From positions 479,493-517,102 of the forward strand of contig RHPI01002048.1 of assembly GCA_009103225.1 (NCBI GenBank): a stretch of 37,610 nt of DNA, read 5' to 3'. Each line of letters opens with the position of its first letter. Positions within the stretch are counted from its first letter, which is position 1. The notes beneath the pieces are model-generated. The model saw nothing but the letters and a program-made list of their open reading frames with translations. It did not search any database and was not told where the DNA came from. Below, piece after piece: positions 1-11,300 of this stretch. The stretch comes from Chlorokybus atmophyticus (lineage: Eukaryota > Streptophyta > Chlorokybophyceae > Chlorokybales > Chlorokybaceae). A program made the position numbers and the translations under genes.

Positions 1-54
1 CCCCCAATGCTTTGGCTGCAATGCATGACTTAGTGGATGTCATGTATGGTACAG

Positions 55-3000
55 AGTGAGGTCAGACAAGGACGCGGCGCTGGTGGAGTCCCTCCTGCAG
101 GAAGTCACCAACACGATAACAGCGACAACAGTCTCCTCAAGCTCCTTCCGGGCACACCGACACGCGCACGACAGGTCGTCACGCGAAGACCTGTCTTTAA
201 GTAAGCAGCACCAGCAGCACGCTGCTGAGTTAGCACAGTATGATGACTTGACATACCACAATGGCTCACACGCACACGCACACGCACACGCACACGCACA
301 CGCACACTACCCAGGTACTATCGACATCGACGGTGCTCGTCCTCGTCCCCTGACTCGTTCTCCCGCGGGTCCCCGTCCCTGCGACTGGCCCGTGGCGGGC
401 TCGTGTCCCCGCGCCCTCACGCGCGAGCTCCACCACAACAACGACAAGGATGACAAGGACCAGGAGAGAGAGAAGAGGAAGGGGAGGAGAGGGAGAAAGG
501 GAGGAGTGCAGGAGGTTGGTGGTGATGATGGTGGTATTGCCACTAGTCATGAGGTCAATTGGACCGTCGATCGCGCGGGGTCGCGCATGAAACGGCGCAA
601 CGGGGCCGAACGCCGCCGCGAGTGGGACCAGCAGGCAAGTAGAGAAGTGTGATACAACACCAAGTTGTTGTTGTTGTTGTTGTTGTGCTTATATGTGTAC
701 TTGTGTGTCTCTGTCCAGGTTGGGGCGCTGGTGAGGGGTCCTGCGGCGATGGAGGCCTCCACGGCCGCGCGCGAGGCCGTCGCGCCACTCGTCGCCACGT
801 GGCGGGGCCAGGAGGGAGGAGCTAGCAGCAGCGGTGATAATGGGGGTAGTAACAGTGGTACTGGTAGTCGTAATGGTGGCAGCAACGGTTGTGCTAGCGT
901 GAGCGGCCAATTGTGGGGAGCGCTGAAGAAAGTTGACCGCGACGGCAGTGGAAAGGTGTGTGGTAGTGCTAGGACTGTGCAAAAGAGCTTGGGATGAAAG
1001 GACTTGACAGGCATCAGTGCTGAAAGACACATACACTCAGACACACACACACACACACACACACAAACGCACCAAACCACTATCTTCGCAGTTGCGTGTG
1101 GACGAGGTGATCCGCGAGCTCTCCCGTGTGGGCCTCTCCGTCCCCTCAACCTCTTCCTCCCTCCTCCTGCGCGCGTACGACCCCGACCAGAGCGGCTTCG
1201 TGCAGTACCGACGCCTGGTGGCCGACCTCGTAGGGAATGGTGGTAGTAGGGGTTGTAGAGTGCCGCGCGAGCCCGCTGTTGGCGTGCCGCCTATGCCATC
1301 GCAGAAACTGACAGAGTACCGGAAGCCGGCGGTGCGGATTGATAGGAACGGACCTCCGCCGGCAGGGAAACCAAACCGGCCCGGAGAAGGTAGGCGTGTG
1401 ATGATGGTTCCTTTATAGACACACGTGCTTCAGATGCGCGTGCGCGTGCACGTTGATGTACATGTGTGTATGTGCGTACCCACACAGCCGCACACGCACA
1501 CGCACACACACACGCACACACACATGTCCCACCTACGCTCCCACCCCCCTGCAGACGACGTGACCTTGCGGTCCGGTAAGGCCTCTTTCCCCGGTCGGCC
1601 GGGCAGCACCTCCACCGCCCAGGCCGACGCGACCGCGACAACGACGACGATGAGTATGTCAACAGCGACGGCGTCCTCAAAGAAGCAGTACCGCGCGCGG
1701 GGCAGGTCCGCGTCGTCGCTCGGGTTCAGCGAGAGCGGGAGGGAGGAACAGTGGAGGCCGTCGGACGAGGCGAGGAGACAACACGAACTCAAGTAAGAAG
1801 GAAGCAGACGATGCTTGAGAGAGACTTGGGGCGTCTCTTGTCACAAACATTTAGCACACCGTGTCAAAGTGAAGCCTTGAGACTGTGTGTATGAATGCGA
1901 GCGGCATTGCTGTCAGTCGTGAGGCGTTGTGTGGGTTGTGTCGGTCTCACTCGCGCACTCGAGTGGATGGGTGAGTCAGTGTGCGTATGCGTGCACGCAG
2001 ATGCAATGTCTGTGCGCAGCTCACCAACAACCATGACACCCCACACCCTCTCTCTCAGGCTCGACGACGACCGCAAGCAGTCCCTTACCCCCAAATCCTC
2101 CTCCTCCTCCTCTCCCCACCAACAACCTCCCAACTCCCCCTCCTCCCGCTGGCGTCGTCCCCAGACGGCCGCGGCGTACAGCACCTCCCTCATGGCGCCC
2201 GCGTGGGTCGCGCGCACGCTCGGCGTACGCGACGCGACGAGGATGACGTCGGCCACGTCGAGGGAGAGTCGACAGCAGCTGTCGGCGGACATCGAGGCGG
2301 TACGCGCGCTCGCGTAAGAAGCAGAAGTTATGCGAGGGTGAGACGGTGAGACGGTGGGTGTGTAGTTATGGGTACGTAGTAGAGCGCTGTAGGTGTGGTT
2401 CTCTTGATGGGGTCACGGGTGTGTGTAGTTCGAGTTCATGTTACTGGCCTTATTTCCGTAGTGGACATGTAGGTTTGTGTGTATTGCGTATCGCGCGTGA
2501 TGATCGCGCGTGCAGGCAGGATACTCTGCTACGCTGTAACCGTTTTCATTTCATTCCGCTTTTGTGCTGCAGCGTGTTGCAGTCGTTCACGAGGGATGCA
2601 CTATGTGGTGGCATGCAGCGTGCGTATATAGCAGTCCTTGTACCCGTGCATAGAGTGTATGGCCCAGTGGAACACACGTCTCGCCTCTCACAAGAATGCA
2701 TGCGCATCTGGCCTTAGCTACGTAGGGATATGTTGTCACTGATGTGTTGTCACAACACGGTAGCGAGGCCAGTCCATGCCGAAGTTGGAACCGCCAATGC
2801 AACAGCCAGCAAAGCCTGGCTTGTGGCATATGGTTACCCGACCAGAAGTATGCTCTGACCCAAGCAGCTCATAGCCCATTGTAGCATTATCTCAGATGTT
2901 TGAGTCCACCCATGCATCCGCAGCTACATGCAGATGCACACGCAGATAAGGAACCCTTGTATTCACAAATGCGGTGTATTTGCGATTACATGCGCATGCA

Positions 3001-3385
3001 CATGTGCGCGTGCATGCGCATGTGCACATGTGTGGCACACAGCCACACATGTGCACGTGAGCGCAAACACACCAGCCCGCCTGCCCGTACAGGCACACGC
3101 AAATGCACACACACACACACAAGTTGTCCTCGCAGCCCGCAGACTCCCGTCCCAGCCTCCGCCTCTTCCATGTCGTTGTCCTCTCCTCCCTCCGCGGCGG
3201 CCTCGCCCGCCCCTTCCCCCTCGACCTTTCTGCCGCCCCTCGCACACAACAACAACAACAATAACAACTATGACACACGCGGCCACCACCACCACCACCA
3301 CCACTCGGCGCGGAGCGAGGGAGCGTTGCCCGCAGCCGACACTCGCACACTCGCACAACCAACACCCACACACACAGGCAGATAG
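55..3385 (+). CDS. EF-hand protein, 5' end outside window
   Basis: The 3' part of a spliced gene for a low-complexity protein with a calcium-binding-like EF-hand pair. Proposed exons: 55-200, 315-634, 719-955, 1092-1389, 1555-1792, 2059-2313, and probably 3136-3385. All junctions keep one frame. The first EF loop (DRDGSGK, then LRVDE after the splice at 955/1092) has Asp, Asp, Ser at positions 1, 3, 5 and Glu at 12. The second (DPDQSGFVQYRR, about 1180-1215) has Arg at position 12, so it probably binds calcium poorly. Flanking segments are Ser/Thr-, Arg- and Asn/His-rich. Exon 315-634 ends in a GC donor (CAG|GCAAGT). If the GTAAGA at 2314 is not used as a donor, the protein ends at the TAA at 2315-2317. 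The 822-nt last intron is therefore the least certain part, although its phase fits. A further small exon near 3477-3580 is possible. The family beyond EF-hand is not recognised. Confidence 0.6.
269..306 (+). repeat. CACACG/CA-type microsatellite in intron
   Basis: A run of CACACG-like units lies immediately upstream of the acceptor at 314 in the EF-hand gene. Read as an open frame it would give an alternating His-Ala tract, but the flanking donor (GTAAGC at 201) and acceptor (CCCAG) show that it is intronic. Confidence 0.7.
1041..1065 (+). repeat. (CA)n microsatellite in intron 956-1091
   Basis: A pure CA dinucleotide run about 26 nt upstream of the 3' splice site (TTCGCAG, ending 1091) that joins the two halves of the first EF-hand loop. 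Confidence 0.85.
2988..3057. repeat. Two back-to-back perfect inverted repeats
   Basis: First stem: 2988-3001 with 3010-3023 (14 bp, 8-nt loop, core ATGCGCATGCAC). Second stem: 3022-3036 with 3042-3056 (15 bp, 5-nt loop, core GTGCACATGTGTGG). They overlap by two bases. The sequence is almost entirely alternating purine-pyrimidine and lies in the proposed last intron of the EF-hand gene, about 80 bp before its acceptor. Confidence 0.85.
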
Positions 3386-3428
3386 GCACTTGTGGTTGGT
3401 GTCATCGTGGTTGCGGTTGTTGTTGGGA

Positions 3429-3451
3429 TGGTGGTGGTGGTGGTGGTGGTG
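3429..3451 (+). repeat. (GTG)n trinucleotide tract
   Basis: A short GTG run just upstream of a possible acceptor (ATGCAG, ending 3476). It may belong to the 3' end of the EF-hand gene; no coding role is claimed. Confidence 0.5.
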
Positions 3452-3580
3452 GGTGATGCGATGTACTTGTATGCAGGAGGGGGCGGCACAGGGCGAGTGT
3501 GGGTGGAGGGAGCTCGTGCGAATGCAAGCGTGAGTACGAGTGCGAGCGGTTCCGGGCTGACGCTGTGTCTACGCTGGTGA

Positions 3581-4215
3581 GTGTTCACGCCGCATGTTGG
3601 GGGAGAGCAGCAACCGACTGACGCATGAAAACCAACTCCCACAGTGATGTAGAAGTAGAAGCTTGCGGTGTTGGTGCACGCGCGGGCGGCGGAGGCGCTG
3701 GGAGCTGCAACTAGCACTCGACGTGAGAGACAGACTTGTTGGCTTACATGAAAAACACGTGCGTGCGCAGGTGATTTTGTGAGAAAGCGCCTGTACAAAC
3801 GCTCACACACGCGCGCATACAGAAGAAGTACAATGAGCTGATGCTGCAATGGAAGCTGTCCTGATGCAGCTTCCATTGCAGCTGTCCTACTGGAAGAGGA
3901 AGAAATTCCTGTTCCATTAGCAATCCCTTTTGCTAATGGAGGAGAGACATGGCAGCTTAGCATCCTCATCACAAGTACCGAGCATGCAAAGGCAGCAGAG
4001 AGAGAACAGCCAAGCGAAGCAAACAGCCTAGCAACAAACTCGAACGGAAAAAATAGAAAACATCAAAGGCTCAGCAACAAATGTGTTCGCCACGGAGTGC
4101 ACCGCCTCGGTCCGATTTCCGTGCTAGCCCCTAAGATATCTTCCAGACCCCAGGCAGCAACGCCCGATATCAGCGTATCTGTCTCTAATTGGGCGCCAGC
4201 GGCGGCGGCGGCGGT
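3581..4215. other. Intergenic region between EF-hand gene and kri1
   Basis: Nothing convincingly coding was found on either strand. A minus-strand open frame crosses most of it but is rich in Ser/Arg/Cys, has no family signal and overlaps the hairpins listed separately. It should contain the kri1 promoter; no clear TATA box was seen. Confidence 0.5.
3843..3940. repeat. Cluster of three hairpins upstream of kri1
   Basis: Hairpin A: 3843-3858 with 3867-3882, a perfect 16-bp stem (CTGCAATGGAAGCTG arm) with an 8-nt loop. Hairpin B: a small AGGAA-GAAA-TTCCT stem just downstream. Hairpin C: 3913-3923 with 3930-3940, a perfect 11-bp stem (TCCATTAGCAA arm) with a 6-nt loop. The stems are too short for a typical plant or algal microRNA precursor. 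Confidence 0.85.
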
Positions 4216-6051
4216 ATGGGCCGTCGGCGTGCTGGGCCTTCCGTCGTCAAGGGAGGTGGCGGTGGTGGCCTGCTTGACGAGGACGAGGGCGATGACGATC
4301 AGGTGGGGAACGTCGTCGTCGACAAGCTGACGGTGAACGAGGACTACGCCCGCCGCTTCGAGCACAACAAGCGCCGGGATGACCTGTCCCGACTGCGGGA
4401 GCTGCAGAAAGGTGGTGGAGACGAGGCGGAGGAGGACGATGAGGATGAGACGGATGAGGACGAGGACGCGGAGCTGCTGACGGAAGATGTGAGTTGTGGG
4501 GATAATGTGTTTGTGTGCATGCACAAATTCAACAAGGCTCATGCAAGCCGAAAGTCTCGTGTTTTATCCGCGAATTCATAAAGAATAGCATGCTGACTTG
4601 CCATCAATGTGAGTTGAATCGTGCATGTTTGGCACTCCTTGTGTGATCAGTTAGTATCACAGGGACCTGCGCAACGCCAATATGTATGGTGAATGTGAGC
4701 AGTCAGCATGGTTTACAGTCAGTGGTGAATGACAAACTTGCAGTTTTGCATGTTCGCGTTGCATGCTTGCAAGGTTGCTTTTGCTGTTTGCGGCAAAATC
4801 AATTTGGCTTTTTGATTGCATGCAATGACCACACTGAAATGCGTTAAACACATAGCCGCCATTCATCATCGTGTCGTTCGTGATTCTGTTCTGCTTGAAC
4901 TGGTGCAAACTCAGCACCATTAAGTTAGCATTGCTACTTCGAGCACATACTTGCTTTGATGTTTGTTCTCTCCTGAGATTAAAGCGTCAACACGGTCTGC
5001 GGCTCAAAGTTAGTGTAGTCTGGATTGCCCAAACAATCTGTCATTATTGCTCCTTCTCCTCAGGTTGATGAGCGCATCCTCGACACTCTCGCCAGGCTTC
5101 GCAAGAAAGACCCGACGATATACCGCCCCGACGTGACCTTTTTCGCGCCCGAGAATGACGACGATGATGATGATGATGGAAAGGAAGCCGAGAAAGATAT
5201 GTCAACAGCAAAGCAGAAGAAGAGCAAGAAGATCTTGCTCAAGGACATAGCGGCCCAGCAGCTTCTGAACGGAGACGATGAGGATGATGAAGATGATGAT
5301 GGAGAAGGGGGTTTCAATCGCAAGAACCACAACAACAATGTCAAGACATATGCAGCGGAGCAGGAGGACCTTAAGCGCGCATTCCTGCAGGGAGTTGATG
5401 GCGGGGACAATCAGGAAGATGAGGAGGAGGATGACCTCCTCCATGTGCGCAAAGCTGCTGTGGACCAAGCGCAACTGCGCGCCAACGGAGAGGTATGCCA
5501 ATCTCGAGCACATAGCATAGTGACCACTACTCTCATTTGACTCTGCTTATGCTTCTGGTGCGGAGCATGGTAAGGTCCTTTTACACATTCTTATACATGC
5601 GACATGTTTGTCATTTGTTCTCATTGCTAACCACACAAGCTGTCTGGCATGTCACACTATACATACTCCCTTCAAGCAATGAATTTATCTACGCTGCCAG
5701 ACGACCGCCGCGATCAATCAGAAGCTCGAGGAGTACTTCGGCCACGATGGCGACCTCGACGAGGACGAGCGTTTCCTCAAGGGCTACCTCCTCAACCGCG
5801 GTTGGGTGGACGAGTCCCGCGATCGCGTGCCGACCTACGACGAGATTGTGGAGGACGAGGACGAGGAGGCCGTTGAACGCGCCGAGCGGTTCGAGGCCAC
5901 GTACAACTTCAGATTTGAGGAGCCGGGAGGGACGGCCATTGAGGGGCACGCACGCACGGTCGAAGGCTCCGTGCGCAAGTAAGGGTCCATTGTTTATAGT
6001 GGCTTTTGTGTATTGTACGTGCATCACGGCGTGCGCATGTTGTACTGGGTA

Positions 6052-6102
<51 letters not shown>

Positions 6103-7810
6103 TTGTGTGCACACGCATGGAGATGCGCGCGCACGCGCGCGTCAACATGCTCACATGCGCGCGTCCGAGATGCAGACGCAAGCGTAATCATGTGTCCATC
6201 TTTATGCGTCCTGAACTGTTGGCTTTTGCCATTCAGGAAAAATGTTACAAGGAAGGCTCAGAGGGATCGCAAGGCCGAGAGGGAGGAGGCTGAGAGGCGT
6301 GCGAGGCGCGAGGAGCTCAAGAGGCTGAAGAATGTCAAGAAGCAGGAGATCATGGAGAAGTTAGCCAGAATCAAAGAGGTGTCAGGCCTGGAGGGTGCGT
6401 TTGACATGCCAACAAGTGGTTTTGTATCATGGTAGGTGCATTAGATCTGATCTCTCGCTTGCTGTGATCAGAGCTCAACCTGAATCCGGAAGACTTGGAT
6501 GAGGAGTTTGACCCGGCCGAACACGATCGCAAGATGCAAGCGGCCTTTGGCGAGGAGTACTACAACGCCGCCGATGATGAGAAGTTTGACCCGGAGGCTC
6601 CACCGCCAGGTATAGCTGGTATTATTCTTCAGTCCACATCACTTGGGTGGGTCCCTCCCCAACCAACATATGGATAGTAGTGGTGTACACCATGTAGGGA
6701 ATGTTGTGTGTATGCTATACATAGTGCGCTGTTGTATACCACATGCACGTAGTACAACACATGGCACAAAGTAGTAGCGTCCAACATGTAGTGTTACTCA
6801 CTCTTTGATCGGCAACCAAGTGCTTGTGCCACGTGTACTCATGATGAGTGACTGACAGAAGACGATGGTGACGACGCGGAGGAGGCATTGGAGGGCGATG
6901 TGGACATTGTAGAGCGCGATGAGAACGGTGTGGTGGCTGGCGAGGATGAGACTCAGACAGCCAAGCAGAAGAAGCGCGTGAGGCAAAAGCTGCGGAAGAT
7001 GTGGGAAGACCTGTACAAGCTCGACTACGAGGACACGGTACGCGTCTTGTTGTACTGTGTGCTCTAAAAAGCATGCGTGTCATGCGTGTCGGTGTTTTGT
7101 TTCACAGGTTGCGGGCATGCCGACAAGGTTTAAGTACACGACAGTGCCGGCCAAGAGCTACGGCCTCGCGCCAGAGGAGATCCTGATGGCTGACGATCGC
7201 GACCTCAACGCACGCATTTCACTCAAACGCCTCGCACCGTACGTGTTCATCCCTTTGTGCAGTTGTTTTGTTTATCAGTTGTGTTATGCCTGATGAGGGT
7301 GATCGGGAACTCAACTTGCATTATCGTGTCGTATAGGTACCGAGAGGACGATGGGAGGTACAGGCGAAGCGATGGCACACTGACTGGAAGGAGGAAGCGC
7401 AGAGAGGACACGCAACAGCAGCAGCAGCTGGAAGCATGTGACGAGCCTCCTGAAGACGAACCCTCTGAAGGTAACCTGCACTTGGTTGATCACTGATTAT
7501 TTTGCCATGCTGTTGTTCACTCACTTCAAATCCAGCCAACAAGATTGCCAGTCGTGCGATGTGTTGGCTGAAACGACTTGACTTTTCTCATTTTGCCCTG
7601 GCAGCCAAACTGACCAAGGCGCAGAGGAAGAACCTGCGGAGGACGAAAAAGAGGCAGCAGTTGAAGGGGGCGAATGGCGCGCATGACAATGGGCAAGGAC
7701 CGGCGGTTGCAGCTGAGAATGCGGCTGTTCCTGCAGAGCGCCTCGCGGCGTACCAGCTCGGGGGACAGAGATATGGCAAGAAGCCTGATAAGAAGAAGAT
7801 GAAACAGTAA
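4216..7810 (+). CDS. KRI1: KRI1 ribosome biogenesis factor
   Basis: Kri1 is a nucleolar protein that binds Krr1 in the 90S pre-ribosome and is needed for 18S rRNA maturation (family knowledge). Nine exons: 4216-4488, 5064-5492, 5701-5978, 6237-6394, 6472-6609, 6859-7037, 7108-7238, 7337-7470, 7605-7810; they total 642 codons (641 aa), close to yeast and human Kri1. Recognisable blocks in order: KLTVNEDYARRFEHNKRR near the N terminus, an acidic stretch, LARLRKKDPTIYRPDVTFF, LKGYLLNRGWVD, FEATYNFRFEEP, a Lys/Arg/Glu-rich helix ending LKRLKNVKKQEIMEKL, DEEFDPAEHDRKMQAAFGEE, DLYKLDYEDTVAGMPTRFKY, SYGLAPEEILMADDRDLNAR, and ISLKRLAPYRE. The C terminus is lysine-rich, as expected for a nucleolar protein. 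The start is the first ATG in the frame opening into the conserved N-terminal block; an upstream exon cannot be excluded. TGTAA at about 7859 is a candidate poly(A) signal. Confidence 0.95.
6053..6106 (+). repeat. Hexamer tandem repeat (GCCTGT)n
   Basis: About eight to nine near-perfect GCCTGT units inside kri1 intron 3 (5979-6236). It is stop-free in several frames, which explains the long spurious frames on both strands there. Confidence 0.85.
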
Positions 7811-8387
7811 CAAGCTGAGCGGTATTGAGCGGTGCGGTGATGTGGTGAAGTTGTTGGGTTTGTAAAATTGGAAATGTCCCGAACCGTATTCTGCACCAGG
7901 TTGCTTTTTCTGGTTGGGTTTGTTGCAAGCATGTACCTTACACTCAGCCGTGAACCCCACAGAATTTATTGCCCAAAGCATGTTTCGCGTATTTCGCGTG
8001 CTTTGTAAAACACAGGATTTAAGCGAGGCTGACATTTTGAACACAGCGATTGCGAGCTTGTTGCTGTCACTGCATATTCATTGTAATTGACTCTTTTTGC
8101 TTGACATATGCATGCATACATTAGCCGCCCAGTGAACAGCGTGCCTGTGTGGCGCCGAATTCCTGCAGGTAACAGAGATAGGGCATTTGGCTATTGCTTA
8201 TAACCATGGGAGTGTATTCACGGCTCGCTTATTGCAATGCTGTCTTGGCAGCGAGTGCATGGGTACAACTTACTGACCTGACTATCCACATTGTTTCAGG
8301 ACTGTACACTACAGTCTTGAAAGATTAAATCTACATAATGCTTTGCGTGCAGGTATCTATGCATATGCTGTGTTGTATGTACAGCGG
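7811..8387. other. Convergent 3' intergenic region
   Basis: This region lies between the stop codons of kri1 (+) and the Sfi1-like gene (-), so it holds both 3' UTRs. TTTGTAAAATTGG (about 7859) fits a TGTAA-type poly(A) signal for kri1. No equivalent was seen for the minus-strand gene, and no further coding signal was found. Confidence 0.55.
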
Positions 8388-11300
8388 TCATTGCTCGCGC
8401 AACGCCCATCGTGCGCGTATCTCATGTAGCGCTCGCACAATCTGCGGGTCCACTGCATTTGTCGACGACCAGCAGTATGCTTTGAGGTCCTTGAGTTGCC
8501 TTGACGGGAACGGGTACGACGCCAAGTCCAGGTCCAGAGCCTCCTGCATGCCCAAACTGCTAGCAGCCTTGGACTTGATTGTGTTGTTGGTTTGGCCGTC
8601 ATAGGACACTATCATGGATTGCCACGCCGTGAAGGCACGCCTACGCAACCTGCGCTTGTATGCTGCCAGTGCCAAGGCATGCAAACGCGACTCCCCGCTG
8701 GACCAACAATGCGTCAAGAAAATGGTCAGGATACACATGACATATGCTTGGTGTTATTGTGTCGGGTGTCTCACCTACTACTGCGATGACTGGACCCTCC
8801 CGCGCTTTTTGCAACAACGTTACATGTTGGTGACATGTCTCTGCGAGAAGACGTGCGGTGCTGTGCACGCGACTGCACGACAAACTTGTGGAGTGATCTA
8901 AAGCCCTGTTTCAGCTTCCACCTGGCTTGAAATCGCAGCTGGAGAAGAAAGTTAAGGATACACATAATTATTATCAGTATATAGTGAACAGGTAAGTACA
9001 CAGAACACTAGGGGGATACAGCGCGATGTTCTCGAGCGCGTGCACGCCATCGCAGCACGCACTCGCGCAAGAGGCGGCGCTTGCGCAGGCGCATGGCGGC
9101 AGCGGACCTCCTTGCCACCACCCTCCTATAGTGAGAGGGATTTCATGTGACATACTTTCACACAGTGAGTGACATTCTTTCAATACTAACATCTTACTCA
9201 CCTCTCATGATGGCGTATGACCCATGCAGACAATGCTCCTGCGAGCAAACTTCGCGCATGGGAGCGGGTGACACGCGCCTTCAAACCGCATGAACACGCC
9301 TCACGCCACGCCCACAGCCGCCATTCCCTCATGACTTCCCTGCAACACACCCCAACAGCCGTTACACACCACCTTGCATGCTGATGCAACACATATGCTA
9401 ATACGACAGACAGACGACTTAAGCATGCACACCTCTTCACGAGCCTGCGCCAGCGCTCACGATGCCCAGCAACAATCGCGCACTCTTTCGTGTTGAACAC
9501 GCGTACGGCCTCAAGTGCTCTCGCCAACATCACGCGTCGGTAGTGCACCTCAGCAGCCGCACGCTTCTCCACAACAGGCCTCTGCAGCGCTCCCAAGGCC
9601 CGCCGCGCCCGCAACCTCCTTGCATACGCGTACACGCTGCTTAACCTGAGCTTCACGTGCATGTTGTACGGCGCGCGCGTGTCCTGAACATGTGCCGCTG
9701 CGCGCGCGTGCCAACGCGAGAGCGCAACGCGCACACGCTGTAAGAAGGTCTTGTGCGCGCGTGACTGAAACAAAGGCTCGGCCATTGCGCGAAATGCGCG
9801 GCAAAGGAGGGATGTCCTGCGAAGCACGGAGGCGGCATTCATGGCCACGGCGTCCTTGCGTTTGTCAATGCTGCGCACTGCAAACTCTCTCCAACATGCG
9901 AGCGTGATGCTGCACAGACGGAAAGCCTCCGCATGTTGTGTCGGCACAGCAAGCGCATCCCACCTCTCTTCCGCTGGGTCCCAACACGACAACAGCATCA
10001 GCACCACCACCAACAATAACTGTAGCAACGTCAGCAACAACACCAGTGTCAACACAAGCACAAACACCATACCATGCGTGAACACGCGTCGCAACAGCTG
10101 CCTATTGCCAGCTTTCCACCTCCACAGCCAAAACCTCTCCCTCATTACTCCACCCATCACAGCCTCATACCGCCCTCTGGAAACGCGCCTCAACCTCGCC
10201 GCCCTCCTCCATGCCCGCAAGCACGCATCAACTCGCTTCCCCGCCCTCGCCCTCAGCCACAACTCCACCCGCGTGCGAAGCTCCCTCATCCTTTGCACCC
10301 ACTTACGCCAGGCCACAAATGCCATGCGGGCCCGATGTTGGGTATTACGCTCGGCCACGGCGCGCGCACGCCAACGCAAGTCTGCGGCGCGGCGGGTGAG
10401 ACGGGTCCAGCGCATGAGGGCCACGTGTAGGAGGGCGCGCGCGAGGGCGAGGGCGGGGATACCGTGCCAGGCGTGGAAGGTGGCGGAGAGGAGGTGAGAT
10501 GGGCGCAGCAACGAGGCGAGGGTGGCTCTGCCAGAGGCAAACAGGACAAAGACACACGTGTTTGCGCATGTGTGTGTGCATGCCATGCGCGCGTGCATGT
10601 GTGTGTGTGTGTGGCTGTGGCTGTTTGCTGGGTGCGTGCGTGACATAGACTCAAGCCTAACATACCACTTGAGACATACCGTTCATGTGCGAGTGTAACG
10701 TTTTGTATGAACCCATCGAATGCCGTGCGCAGGACTTTCCTGGCTCTGTAGCGCACGCACGCATCACGCACGCTGCTTGTGACGCTCGCGGCTGCACCAA
10801 CACTGTCCTTCTCACTGCAGCCACCTTTCTCCTCCTCGACATCATCGCCTCTTTCACCGGCCTCTACGGTATCCAAGGACCTGTTCTCCACAACTTCTTC
10901 AAGGCGGCCAACAACAGCACGCGTCTGCTGCAATTGTCCTTGCGCGACGGTGACTGTGTGGGCACCTTCTGACCCCTCTGGAAGCACCGCTGCCCTGCGT
11001 GCGTGTTTCGACTCACCAACAGAACCACACACACGCCGCTGATACAGCTGCGCGGCTGCCGTCATCTTTGGTTCGGCAGCATCATTGCCAGCATGATGCT
11101 TGTGACCCAGTCCTGTCTCTTCTACACTCCTCTCAGATGCTGCACCACAAACAGCGTGTTGTTGTTGTGTAATCTCTGTGCCATTCTCCTGTGGACCCCC
11201 CAGCGCCTGCACGAGCTGTCGGCACCGTGCGACGTGTTCGCGCAGGGCTCGCAAGCTGGCGCAAGCGAGGACGTGGGCGTGAACGGCTCTGGCATGTGCG

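Noticed and set aside
249-314. His-Ala repeat protein segment
   Set aside because: It is a CACACG microsatellite inside an intron with a GTAAGC donor and CCCAG acceptor; the flanking exons join in frame without it.
3843-3882. microRNA precursor
   Set aside because: A 16-bp stem with an 8-nt loop is too short for a canonical plant or algal precursor; kept only as a hairpin.
3268-3972. Long minus-strand open frame as a gene
   Set aside because: It is antisense to the EF-hand gene's 3' end, is low-complexity (poly-Trp/Thr from the GTG tract) and crosses the hairpins; no family signal.
5060-5540. Minus-strand Ser- and Leu-rich frames over kri1 exon 2
   Set aside because: Shadows of the acidic GAT/GAG codon runs of kri1 read in reverse.
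6053-6106. Tandem repeats as a CRISPR-like or coding repeat
   Set aside because: Six-base units without spacers inside a kri1 intron; a microsatellite.
9974-10072. Transmembrane helix as a normal part of the Sfi1-like protein
   Set aside because: Good splice sites bound it and the surrounding protein is a soluble helical repeat; treated as an intron, with retention noted as a possibility.
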